Shown here piece by piece: positions 26,357-34,614 of a DNA stretch of 64,000 nucleotides. The DNA comes from CAYMZZ01 sp964395095 (GTDB taxonomy: Bacteria; Bacteroidota; Bacteroidia; Chitinophagales; Chitinophagaceae). Under the pieces are notes generated by a model. That model was not told where the DNA came from. It ran no database searches and saw nothing but the letters and a program-made list of their open reading frames with translations. The translations under genes and the position numbers were made by a program. The stretch is from the NCBI GenBank assembly GCA_964395095.1, contig CAYMZZ010000003.1, forward strand, positions 248,001 through 312,000, given 5' to 3'. Within the stretch, counting starts at the first letter, position 1. The number at the start of each line of letters is the position of its first letter.

Positions 26357-27238
26357 ATGGCAGGTCAGTTAAAAGAGGTTCGGAACCGCATCAAATCGGT
26401 ACAGAGTACGCAACAGATTACCAAAGCCATGAAAATGGTGAGCGCGGCCAAATTGCGCCGTGCGCAGGACGCGATCGTACAGATGCGGCCCTATGCCCGT
26501 AAACTCCAGGAAATGCTGAGCAATATCGTCAGCAATACCGAGGGTGAAATGGGGATGAAACTGGCTGAAGAGCGCCCGGTAGAAAAAGTATTGCTGATTG
26601 TGATGACCAGTGATCGGGGACTGGCCGGCGCCTTCAATTCGAACCTGATCAAACTGGCAAAATCCACCATCGCCGAAAAATATGCCGCCCAGCAGCAAAA
26701 AGGCCATGTCACCATCTGGAGTGTGGGCAAGAAAGGCTATGAGCATTTTGTGAAGAATGGGTTTAAGGCCCAGGCTACGTATAAAGACCTGTTCCTCGAC
26801 CTGCGTTTTGAGCAGGTGCAACAGATGGCTCAGGCGGCCATGAAAGGGTTTGAACAGAAGGAATTTGATGTGGTGGAAATCATCTACAGCCAGTTCCGCA
26901 ATGCAGCTACCCAGCGGTACGAAAGGGAGCGCTTCCTTCCCATACCCAAAGTGGAGAAAAAAGAAGGCGACAAAAAAGCGGATTTCATTTTTGACCCCAA
27001 TAAAACGGAACTCATCAGCGAGCTGATGCCCAAGATCCTGAATACCCAACTCTTCAAGGCGGCCCTCGATACCCATGCATCCGAACACGGAGCCCGCATG
27101 ACCGCCATGGATAAAGCCAGCGAAAACGCCAATGAAATGCTGCGCAACCTGAAGATCTCCTATAACCGCGCCCGACAGGCAGCCATTACCACCGAGCTTA
27201 CCGAGATTGTGAGTGGTGCAGCAGCGTTGAAAGGATAA
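26357..27238 (+). CDS. atpG: ATP synthase F1 gamma subunit
   Basis: This is the rotating central stalk of F1F0 ATP synthase. The 293 residues have the family's two long terminal helices: KEVRNRIKSVQSTQQITKAM (5-24) at the N-terminus and ASENANEMLRNLKISYNRAR with QAAITTELTEIVSGA at the C-terminus. The central TSDRGLAGAFNSN is diagnostic. atpG is normally just after atpA; here the upstream neighbour is an unrelated lipoprotein and the downstream neighbour is scpB, so the gene is detached from the rest of the operon. A palindromic heptad spacer follows. Confidence 0.97.
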   Translation: MAGQLKEVRNRIKSVQSTQQITKAMKMVSAAKLRRAQDAIVQMRPYARKLQEMLSNIVSNTEGEMGMKLAEERPVEKVLLIVMTSDRGLAGAFNSNLIKLAKSTIAEKYAAQQQKGHVTIWSVGKKGYEHFVKNGFKAQATYKDLFLDLRFEQVQQMAQAAMKGFEQKEFDVVEIIYSQFRNAATQRYERERFLPIPKVEKKEGDKKADFIFDPNKTELISELMPKILNTQLFKAALDTHASEHGARMTAMDKASENANEMLRNLKISYNRARQAAITTELTEIVSGAAALKG

Positions 27239-27241
27239 TGA

Positions 27242-27361
27242 TACGTAGTACTTATTACGTTTTACGTTGAGGGGTTTAAAGTTTAGGGTTTAGAGTTTAA
27301 GGTTTAGGGTTTCATTTCAGACCTTCAACTTTAAACCTTAAACTTTAAACTCTAAACTCTT
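27242..27361. repeat. Palindromic heptad spacer (GTTTAGG / CCTTAAA)
   Basis: TACGTAG/TTACGTT units are followed by GTTTAGG-type units (27273-27312), and, after a 15-bp centre, their inverse ACTTTAAACCTTAAAC (27328-27360). The two arms could pair into a hairpin with a stem of ~30 imperfect base pairs. Confidence 0.8.
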
Positions 27362-27464
27362 CAACAAAATGTGAATAACCTCATTTGCCGCCTACTCCCT
27401 TATTGGCTATTTTGCCTTTCCAAGAAGAACGAAAAACACGCATTTACACTAACCGAATTTGGAG

Positions 27465-28268
27465 ATGGAAATCACTAATCTGATACCGCATATTGAAGCT
27501 TTGATTTTTGCCAGTGATAAGCCCCTTACTTCGCTGGAAGTTACTGACCTGGTTAACAATGCTTTCGGTTTTATGGAAGATAAAATCAGCCTCGACCAGG
27601 TGGAAGCAGCCATGGAAGGTATCCGCGAAAAGTATGCTTCGGAATTTTATCCGTTTGAGCTTCGGCAGAGCGGTGGAGGCTGGCAATTCCTCACCAAAAA
27701 AGAATTTCACAAAACCATCGCCCAACTAAATGGGGATAAGTTTTTGAAGCGCCTTTCCGCCGCAGCACTGGAAACCCTTGCCATCATCGCGTATAAGCAA
27801 CCCGTTACCAAGGGTGAGATTGAATCCATCCGCGGCGTAAGCTCCGATTATGCGGTGCAGAAATTATTGGAGAAGGAACTGATAGTGATCACCGGCCGCA
27901 ATGAGAAAATGCCGGGTCACCCGTTGGTGTACTCCACCAGCAAGAGCTTTATGGATTATTTCGGTATCAATTCAGCGGAAGACCTGCCCCGTATAAAAGA
28001 AGTACTGGCCGAGCAATGGGTGGAACCTACTGTTATGAAGGATGTGACCCAGGAGGAGGAAGCAACTGCAGCAGAAGAAGAGAGTGGGGAGAAACCGGAA
28101 GGTCCGGAGAGTGCCGATACCCTGGCAGAAGTGGAAACATCGGAAGCGGTACCAGAAGAGGATGTCGCAGATGACAATAGCCTCGATGAAGTGACCGAAT
28201 CGGATGATATCGTTTTTTCAGTGTCCGAATCCGGCGAGCTGGTAGAGAAACCCGAGGACAAGGAATAA
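27465..28268 (+). CDS. scpB: Chromosome segregation/condensation protein ScpB
   Basis: ScpB is the winged-helix kleisin partner that dimerises and binds ScpA in the SMC condensin complex. The 267 residues start at the ATG at 27465 (a TTG two codons upstream is less likely). Two winged-helix regions span ~5-175, with ETLAIIAYKQPVTKGEIESI (105-124) and IRGVSSDYAVQKLLEKELI being the most conserved parts. Residues ~190-267 are a strongly acidic, probably disordered Glu/Asp-rich tail not needed for the fold. scpA is not nearby. lysA follows after 64 bp. Confidence 0.95.
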   Translation: MEITNLIPHIEALIFASDKPLTSLEVTDLVNNAFGFMEDKISLDQVEAAMEGIREKYASEFYPFELRQSGGGWQFLTKKEFHKTIAQLNGDKFLKRLSAAALETLAIIAYKQPVTKGEIESIRGVSSDYAVQKLLEKELIVITGRNEKMPGHPLVYSTSKSFMDYFGINSAEDLPRIKEVLAEQWVEPTVMKDVTQEEEATAAEEESGEKPEGPESADTLAEVETSEAVPEEDVADDNSLDEVTESDDIVFSVSESGELVEKPEDKE

Positions 28269-28332
28269 GCGGCACGAATAGCAGCCCGGATCCGGCCCTG
28301 GTGGCACAAATCAAAAAATTCAGAAAAAGTTC

Positions 28333-29547
28333 ATGCTCTCTCATGCCCAGCTCATAGCTGCTGCCCGGCAGTATGGCACACCCCTGTATGTATACGACGC
28401 GGATAAGATCCGGGAACAGTATGCAAAGCTCACCCATGCCTTCCGCGGCAGTAATGTTCATTTCTACTACGCCTGTAAAGCGCTTACCAATATTCATATC
28501 CTTCGGTATATCATGGGCCTCGGTTCCAATGTGGACTGCAGTTCCATCAACGAAGTGAAACTGGCCCTCCATGCGGGCTTTCCTGCCAAAAGGGTGCTGT
28601 ACACCTCCAATGGTATCGATTTTGAAGAGATTGCCGAAGCCGCCTCGCTGGGGGTCAGTATCAATATCGACAGCCTCTCCAACCTGGAGAAATTTGGAAG
28701 CAAATATGGCCATGATTATCCCGTGGGTATTCGCCTTCGACCCAATATCCTGGCCGGTGGTAACCTGAAAATTTCAACCGGTCACGACCGGAGTAAATTC
28801 GGTATACCAGTGGAAGACCTGCCCCGTATCATCGATCTGGTTGCGCAATACAAACTGCATATCACCAACCTTCATATTCATACCGGCAGCGAAATCAAGG
28901 ATGCGGATGTGTTTGTGCGGGGAATAGAAGTATTGTTCGATTTGATACCGCATTTCCCGGAACTGAAATCGGTGGACCTGGGTGGTGGATTCAAAGTGCC
29001 TTATAAAGAAGGCGATGATGAAACCGATATGGAAGAGCTGGGGCAAAAAGTGAAGGAAGCCTTTGCCGCGCACCCGCAGGCCCGTAACCTTGAAATTTGG
29101 TTTGAGCCCGGGAAGTATATGGTGAGCGATTGCGGATACCTCATCAGCAAAGTGAATGTGATGAAGGAAACTGCCTCCACGCATTTTGTGGGTGTGGATA
29201 GCGGGTTCAATCACCTCATTCGCCCCATGTTTTATGATGCCTATCATAAGATAGAAAATATCAGCAATCCCGGGGGGCGCGAGCATGTATATGCCGTGGT
29301 GGGTAATATCTGCGAAACCGACACATTTGCCTGGGATCGTAAACTGCCCGAAGTGCGCGAAGGCGATTATCTCGTATTTTATAATGCCGGTGCTTATGGT
29401 TTTGAAATGTCATCGCGTTTCAATTCCCGCTTTCGTCCGGCTGAAGTCCTGTTCGAAGCCGGCCAGCACCGCCTTATCCGCCGCCGCGACAATTTTGAAG
29501 ATTTATTGCGGAATCAGCAGGAAATAGGAGAGGGGTTTAGGGTTTAA
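28333..29547 (+). CDS. lysA: Diaminopimelate decarboxylase
   Basis: This PLP enzyme makes L-lysine from meso-diaminopimelate. The 404 residues have PLP lysine K49 in FYYACKALTN, HTGSEIKD, the phosphate-binding GGGFKVPY, EPGKYMV, and the catalytic cysteine/glutamate in GNICETDTFAWDR. The last four residues (GFRV) and the stop codon are read from a GGTTTAGGGTTTAAGG-type intergenic repeat, so the natural C-terminus may have been altered by repeat insertion. Confidence 0.96.
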   Translation: MLSHAQLIAAARQYGTPLYVYDADKIREQYAKLTHAFRGSNVHFYYACKALTNIHILRYIMGLGSNVDCSSINEVKLALHAGFPAKRVLYTSNGIDFEEIAEAASLGVSINIDSLSNLEKFGSKYGHDYPVGIRLRPNILAGGNLKISTGHDRSKFGIPVEDLPRIIDLVAQYKLHITNLHIHTGSEIKDADVFVRGIEVLFDLIPHFPELKSVDLGGGFKVPYKEGDDETDMEELGQKVKEAFAAHPQARNLEIWFEPGKYMVSDCGYLISKVNVMKETASTHFVGVDSGFNHLIRPMFYDAYHKIENISNPGGREHVYAVVGNICETDTFAWDRKLPEVREGDYLVFYNAGAYGFEMSSRFNSRFRPAEVLFEAGQHRLIRRRDNFEDLLRNQQEIGEGFRV

Positions 29548-29561
29548 GGTTTAAAGTTTAA
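29536..29561. repeat. TTTAGGG-type heptads forming the lysA 3' end
   Basis: GGTTTAGGGTTTAAGGTTTA begins inside lysA and supplies its last codons and stop (29545-29547). Confidence 0.8.
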
Positions 29562-29603
29562 ATGAGGTAGATAGTATACTAAATCGGGATGGCGGGATTA
29601 TAT

Positions 29604-29911
29604 ATCTAGCTGCACAAATCTGCGGGAAACCGACGCTGCAATTTGAGTTTGTTGGTAGTGCAGCATTTTTTACCGCAAAGAACGCAACGAATTCGCAACG
29701 ATCGCGACGATTTGTTTCGCGCATTAATTGGTTAAGATTTTCCAGTGTGCACTATTCTGTAATCCCAGATCCCACTTTTAATTTCAGCTTATCGTAGCGC
29801 CCGTTGCGTTGAGACATCTTGCAGGAGCAACAATTTCCCAGGCTCGCAATCTTCCCGCAATAAAGCGCACCCAGCCTCACTTAAAACTTAAAACTTATTA
29901 CTTAAAACTTT
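29604..29911. repeat. Mosaic repeat spacer between lysA and the ferritin-like genes
   Basis: The 466-bp spacer 29548-30013 holds a half copy of element I (29604-29630, ACAAATCTGCGGGAAA), a half copy of element II (29671-29713, TACCGCAAAGAACGCAACGA), and AACTTAA heptads (29879-29911). I see no gene and no clear promoter; the remainder near 29920-30010 is ordinary sequence. Confidence 0.7.
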
Positions 29912-30013
29912 TTTCGTCCGCTCCAATCCAACCCCTTCCATCCCCCGTATATCCGTATACCAACTCCCGGAACCAAGGGTTCAATTTCATTCATTTATTA
30001 AAATCATCAGCTT

Positions 30014-30721
30014 ATGCCAAAGATGCAAGAATCAGGCAGGGATACCCTATTGCCATCCGTGAAGGTGGATTCCGGGCTCTCCCGAAGAAAATTTCTCGGA
30101 TTCGCAGGAACCGCCGCCGCCCTGGCGATCGGACTCGCAGCCTGCGAAAAGAATGACACGCCAGGTATGGACAATGGCCAGATCGACCTTGGCGGTGGCG
30201 ACATCGGCATCCTCAATTACGCCTATGCGCTGGAGCAATTGGAGGCGGCCTTTTACACCAGGGTGCTCATGAATCCTTATTCCGGCGGCTCCGCAGCGGA
30301 GCTGGCCCTGATGGCGGATATTCGCGATCATGAAATTGCTCACCGGGAGTTTTTTAAAAATGCTCTCGGCAGCAGCGCCATCCGGTCGCTGGAGTTCGAT
30401 TTTTCAGCCATCAATTTTGCTAACCGCACAGAAGTGCTCAATGCGGCACGCACCTTCGAAGACCTGGGTGTGCAGGCTTATAACGGCGCCGGCAAATTGA
30501 TTACATCTCCCGACTATCTCACCCTGGCCGGTAAGATTGTATCGGTAGAAGCCCGGCATGCTGCCTGGATACGCGACGTAATCAGCAATGGCAGCTTTGC
30601 CGACAACAGCATAGTGGATGCCAACGGTCTCGACATGAGCATGGAACCTGCTGCGGTTCTCCTAGCCGCCAATGGTTTCCTGATCACCAAAGTATCCGGC
30701 AACAATTTACCCACCTCTTAA
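30014..30721 (+). CDS. Exported ferritin-like (Ferritin_2) lipoprotein
   Basis: The 235-residue protein has a twin-arginine signal, SRRKFLGFAG (23-32), ending in a lipobox LAAC (Cys44). The mature part is a four-helix bundle of the Ferritin_2/desiccation-related type, with paired metal-ligand patterns YALEQLEAAFY, DHEIAHREFF, ARTFEDLGVQAY and VSVEARHAAW (Glu and ExxH at each helix). It probably binds a di-iron or other metal centre in the periplasm or on the outer membrane. A paralog follows after 10 bp. Function is unproven; related genes are often linked to oxidative or desiccation stress. Confidence 0.85.
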   Translation: MPKMQESGRDTLLPSVKVDSGLSRRKFLGFAGTAAALAIGLAACEKNDTPGMDNGQIDLGGGDIGILNYAYALEQLEAAFYTRVLMNPYSGGSAAELALMADIRDHEIAHREFFKNALGSSAIRSLEFDFSAINFANRTEVLNAARTFEDLGVQAYNGAGKLITSPDYLTLAGKIVSVEARHAAWIRDVISNGSFADNSIVDANGLDMSMEPAAVLLAANGFLITKVSGNNLPTS

Positions 30722-30731
30722 ATTTTGAATT

Positions 30732-31565
30732 ATGAATGTGAAGCATATTTTCAATGAAATAGAAAAAGCCGATCCGGAATTTTATGACCGTGTAGATACA
30801 CGTCGCTCGGCAATGAAGGAATTTTCCGGTATGGCGGGTAAGCTGGCCCTGGCTGCCGTACCCCTTGCGCTCGCCGGCCTTTTTAAAAAAGCTTATGGGC
30901 GCCGTCAAATGGGGAATGGACTATTCGATATTCTGAACTATGCCCTGACCCTCGAATACCTGGAAGCGAAATTCTATGAAATGGGTTCGGCCAGCAATGG
31001 ACTGATTCCTTCCGGCGCACCTGCCATGGCCATTCAAACTATTGGCGCGCATGAAACCGCACACGTCAATTTTTTGCGTACCGCTATCAGTGCCTCGGGT
31101 GGCACGCCCGTTGCTGAACCCAATTTCGATTTTACGGCCGGCGGCACTTTCAGTAATGTCTTCAGCGACTACGCTACTTTCCTGGCCGTTGCCCAAACCT
31201 TTGAAGACACCGGAGTGCGTGCTTATAAAGGGCAGGCGGCCCAGGCTTCGCTGATGGCCAATAATGATGTACTCACCGCCGCGCTGAATATTCATTCGGT
31301 AGAAGCTCGTCATGCGTCGCATATCCGGCAAATGCGTAAGGCCAATGGCTTTGGCGACGTGAAGCCCTGGATTACCGGCAAAGAAACAGGTATAGGATCG
31401 GTGGTGCAGGCATCGTATGATGGCGAAGAACTCAGCAACCAGGCAGGTATCGAAATTGTCAACATCAATGGCACCGGTATCAGCACAGCCGCCGCCACCG
31501 AAGCTTTTGATGAACCCCTGAGTATGGAACAGGTATTGAATATAGTATCGCCTTTCCTCGCCTGA
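30732..31565 (+). CDS. Second ferritin-like (Ferritin_2) protein with twin-arginine start
   Basis: The 277-residue paralog of the preceding gene starts with a cytosolic ~22-residue stretch, then TRRSAMKEFSG and a hydrophobic segment (38-50), consistent with a Tat signal or anchor but without a lipobox cysteine. Ligand patterns YALTLEYLEAKFYE, AHETAHVNFLR, AQTFEDTGVRAY and HSVEARHASHIRQ match the Ferritin_2 bundle. The C-terminal ~50 residues are an extra extension. The two genes form an operon ended by a strong hairpin at 31583-31623, and the proteins may form a heteromer. Confidence 0.83.
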   Translation: MNVKHIFNEIEKADPEFYDRVDTRRSAMKEFSGMAGKLALAAVPLALAGLFKKAYGRRQMGNGLFDILNYALTLEYLEAKFYEMGSASNGLIPSGAPAMAIQTIGAHETAHVNFLRTAISASGGTPVAEPNFDFTAGGTFSNVFSDYATFLAVAQTFEDTGVRAYKGQAAQASLMANNDVLTAALNIHSVEARHASHIRQMRKANGFGDVKPWITGKETGIGSVVQASYDGEELSNQAGIEIVNINGTGISTAAATEAFDEPLSMEQVLNIVSPFLA

Positions 31566-31582
31566 TACCTACTGGATTTTGC

Positions 31583-31623
31583 CTACTGTAAACGGCTGCC
31601 CGCAGGGCAGCCGTTTACAGTAG
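31583..31623 (+). terminator. 19-bp hairpin after the ferritin-like operon
   Basis: Arms 31583-31601 and 31605-31623 pair perfectly around a GCA loop. No T run follows, so it may act as an mRNA-stabilising or weak terminator structure. Confidence 0.7.
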
Positions 31624-31644
31624 TAACAATTCCCTCATATTCGC

Positions 31645-31661
31645 TTAACCATACCGTAACA
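31645..31661 (+). promoter_or_regulatory. Possible PhoP-like direct repeat upstream of the receptor gene
   Basis: TTAACC-ATACC-GTAACA resembles the TT(A/T)ACA-N5-TT(A/T)ACA pattern of PhoP boxes known from Bacillus. It is 35 bp before the start of the TonB-dependent receptor next to phytase, and is followed by TAGCTTCG, a possible -7 box. Only one imperfect repeat pair is seen, so this is speculative. Confidence 0.25.
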
Positions 31662-31695
31662 ACATGCTGGTAGCTTCGCCGCAAATTAATTGCTT

Positions 31696-34524
31696 ATGCA
31701 GAATTGTGCGAAGCGCATGCTCATGCTGGCTTGCGTCTTTTTCCCTTTAGCAGTATTCGCTCAAAAGCCGGTGGTAAAGATCAAGGTGAAAGATGAAGAC
31801 AACCTGAACCTTCCCGGTGCTTCCGTGCTCCTGAAGCCTTTGGCCAAGTCGGGTATCACTGATCAGAATGGAGAAATCATTTTTCCTGGTATCCCTGAAG
31901 GAGCTTATACCCTCATGATCACCTATATTGGCTATGCCCCCCTTGAGAAACAGGTAAGCGTTACCGGATCCGGCCTGGATATAGAGGAGACCATGTTGTC
32001 AAAGGCAACAACGGGCTCCGAAGTAGTGGTAATCGGTGATCGGCTCAAAGGCCAGGCAAAGGCGCTAACCCAGCAGAAGAATAATTTCAACATCACCAAT
32101 ATTGTCTCGGCCGACCAGATTGGCCGGTTCCCGGATGCCAATATCGGAGACGCCATGAAGCGTATTCCCGGTATCACTATGCAAAACGACCAGGGTGAAG
32201 CCCGTAATATCATCATCCGTGGCCTGGCACCGGAATTGAACTCTGTTACCATGAATGGCGACCGCATCCCCTCTGCCGAAGGTGATAACCGCCGGGTGCA
32301 GATGGATCTGATTCCATCGGATATGATCCAAACCATTGAGGTGAACAAGACCCTTCTACCCGATATGGATGCCGACGCCATCGGTGGTTCCGTTAACCTG
32401 GTTACCAGGGCCGCTCCCAACGGATTTCGTTTTTCTGCAACCGGATCCGCCATCTACAACCCCATTCGGGAAAAAATGGGATACAATGGTTCCTTTATCG
32501 TGGGCGACAGAGTGGCCAATGGTAAGTTGGGTCTGCTCCTGAATGGTTCCATCAATTCAAACCGCTATGGCTCTGATGATGTGGAAGCAGTATGGGCACA
32601 GGATGATTTTGGAAATGTATTTACTGAAGAGATGGAGATCCGGAAGTATTTCGTCGATCGTACACGCCGCTCGCTCGGCGCCACCATCGATTATCAGTTC
32701 AATACAAGACATTCCATCATTTTCAAAAGCCAGTACAACTGGCGCGATGACTGGGAAAACCGTCTACGCTATACCGCTACAGATATTGAGCCGCTATATG
32801 ATGCCAACGACAATATCCTTGGCTACCAGGGCGAGATTCGCCGCGAAACCAAGGGCGGCCTGGGTAGCAACCGCATCAAGAACCGTCGCCTCGAAGATCA
32901 GCGTGCGCAATTGTACAACCTGCGTGGGGATCATTTGCTCGGTAAAGTGAAAATGGATTGGTCTGTGGGCTATTCGCGTGCGAGCGAAGAGCGCCCCAAT
33001 GAGCGCTATATCAGCTTCAGGGCCGAAGATGTGCCGGTAGGGCTCGATATTGCCGATCCCCGCTTTCCTCTGGCCACCAATACGGTGGCGCCTGGTGATT
33101 ATGAATTGCGCGAGATCACGGAGCAATACCAGGATCAGTATGAAACCGAAACCAGTGCAAGACTCAACTTCAAACTGCCTGTGAATTTCCTCAACGACCG
33201 TGCGGGACATATCAAATTTGGCGGCCGCCTGCGCGCCAAACGGAAAGTGCGAACGAATAATTTCTTTGAGTACAGCCCTGTTGGTTCCAACGAAACCCTC
33301 TTTGAAAATCTGGGTAGCCTTCCTACCATCAACCATCCCAACAACGGATTCAACCCCGGCGGAAAATATATTCCAGGTCTGTTTGTTGATCCCGAATTTT
33401 TGGGCGCATTGGATCTCGGCAATACCGCACTCTTTGATTCGGAGGATATACCGGCTGAATACCTCGCCGCCAATTTTCGCGCGAACGAAACCATCACAGC
33501 AGGCTACCTGATGTGGGATCAGTCGCTGACAGACAAATTCAGCTTTATCGCAGGCCTTCGGGCGGAGAATACCAGCAGCCGCTACCGGGGAAATATTGTG
33601 GAAGACGAAGAAACCTTCCTCGGTGAAAGAGAGGTGAAGAATAATTATATCAACTTTCTTCCCCATCTGTCTGTACGTTATGATCTCAAACCCAATACCA
33701 TTTTGCGGGCAGCCTGGACCAACTCCATCGCACGTCCCAACTACTTCGACCTGGTCCCCTATTTTGATGTGCGTCCCGGTGATGAAGAATTGCTGGTGGG
33801 TAATCCCGATCTGAACCCCTCTCGTGCGAATAATTTCGATCTGATGCTGGAGCAATACTTCAAATCGATTGGTGTGTTGTCGATCGGCGGCTTTTATAAG
33901 TCGATCAATAATTTCCTCTATGTGTTCCGCGATGAGCAGTACACCAACGCCAAGTTTGCCGCCGCTTACCCGGATATTGATCCCAATCCTATCCCGGCCT
34001 CCACTAACTGGACCTTTTTTGAACCGCGCAATGGCGATAACGTGCAGGTGTATGGATTTGAAATTGGATTGCAACGTCAGCTCGATTTCCTGCCAGGGGC
34101 ATTAAAGGGGCTGGGTGTATTGCTTAACTATACCTATACCAAATCAAAAGCAAAAGGGGTGTATAATTCGGATGGTGAACTACGTGAAGATTTAACGCTT
34201 CCCGGCACAGCTCCACACATGTTCAATGCATCGCTGTCTTTTGAAACCAAAAAATTCCTGGCCCGGGTTTCGCTCAACTTCACCGACTCCTACCTGGATG
34301 AACTGGGGGGTGAAGCATTTGAAGACCGCTTCTACGATCGCCAGCTTTTCCTTGATGCCAATGCTTCTTATGCCATCACACCCAAGCTGCGCATCTTTGG
34401 GGAAGCCAATAACCTTACCAACCAGGCCCTGCGTTATTACCAGGGAGTTCGCAGCCGTACCATGCAGGATGAATATTACCAACCCCGCTACAACCTGGGC
34501 GTAAAATTCGACCTGAGCCGTTAA
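31696..34524 (+). CDS. TonB-dependent outer-membrane receptor
   Basis: The 942-residue receptor starts at the ATG at 31696; a TTG two codons earlier is less likely. The signal peptide ends PLAVFAQ. An N-terminal carboxypeptidase-regulatory-like domain covers ~25-95 (LPGASVLLKPLAKSG). The plug follows with NIVSADQIGRFPDANIGDAM and VNKTLLPDMDADAIGGSVNL, a pattern typical of the TonB-Xanth-Caul group. The rest is a 22-strand barrel ending in an aromatic/Arg strand (YNLGVKFDLSR). The downstream phytase suggests import of phytate or its breakdown products. Confidence 0.92.
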   Translation: MQNCAKRMLMLACVFFPLAVFAQKPVVKIKVKDEDNLNLPGASVLLKPLAKSGITDQNGEIIFPGIPEGAYTLMITYIGYAPLEKQVSVTGSGLDIEETMLSKATTGSEVVVIGDRLKGQAKALTQQKNNFNITNIVSADQIGRFPDANIGDAMKRIPGITMQNDQGEARNIIIRGLAPELNSVTMNGDRIPSAEGDNRRVQMDLIPSDMIQTIEVNKTLLPDMDADAIGGSVNLVTRAAPNGFRFSATGSAIYNPIREKMGYNGSFIVGDRVANGKLGLLLNGSINSNRYGSDDVEAVWAQDDFGNVFTEEMEIRKYFVDRTRRSLGATIDYQFNTRHSIIFKSQYNWRDDWENRLRYTATDIEPLYDANDNILGYQGEIRRETKGGLGSNRIKNRRLEDQRAQLYNLRGDHLLGKVKMDWSVGYSRASEERPNERYISFRAEDVPVGLDIADPRFPLATNTVAPGDYELREITEQYQDQYETETSARLNFKLPVNFLNDRAGHIKFGGRLRAKRKVRTNNFFEYSPVGSNETLFENLGSLPTINHPNNGFNPGGKYIPGLFVDPEFLGALDLGNTALFDSEDIPAEYLAANFRANETITAGYLMWDQSLTDKFSFIAGLRAENTSSRYRGNIVEDEETFLGEREVKNNYINFLPHLSVRYDLKPNTILRAAWTNSIARPNYFDLVPYFDVRPGDEELLVGNPDLNPSRANNFDLMLEQYFKSIGVLSIGGFYKSINNFLYVFRDEQYTNAKFAAAYPDIDPNPIPASTNWTFFEPRNGDNVQVYGFEIGLQRQLDFLPGALKGLGVLLNYTYTKSKAKGVYNSDGELREDLTLPGTAPHMFNASLSFETKKFLARVSLNFTDSYLDELGGEAFEDRFYDRQLFLDANASYAITPKLRIFGEANNLTNQALRYYQGVRSRTMQDEYYQPRYNLGVKFDLSR

Positions 34525-34551
34525 CCATTATTCCATCCTCCCTCATATAAT

Positions 34552-34584
34552 GCCGGAAAGGTCTGCATTTGCAGGCCTTCCGGC
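34552..34584 (+). terminator. Hairpin between receptor and phytase genes
   Basis: GCCGGAAAGGTCTGC pairs with GCAGGCCTTCCGGC with one bulged A and one G-U pair. The short TAATTTC tail suggests partial termination, which would lower phytase expression relative to the receptor. Confidence 0.5.
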
Positions 34585-34614
34585 TAATTTCAAAATGCCT
34601 TAGTTTCATTCAAC

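Noticed and set aside
29809..30156. Plus-strand frame overlapping the start of the first ferritin-like gene
   Set aside because: Out of frame with the strong Tat-signal gene and built partly from AACTTAA repeats.
32794..34074. 426-codon minus-strand frame within the TonB-dependent receptor gene
   Set aside because: Lies wholly opposite a well-supported coding sequence and has no domain features.
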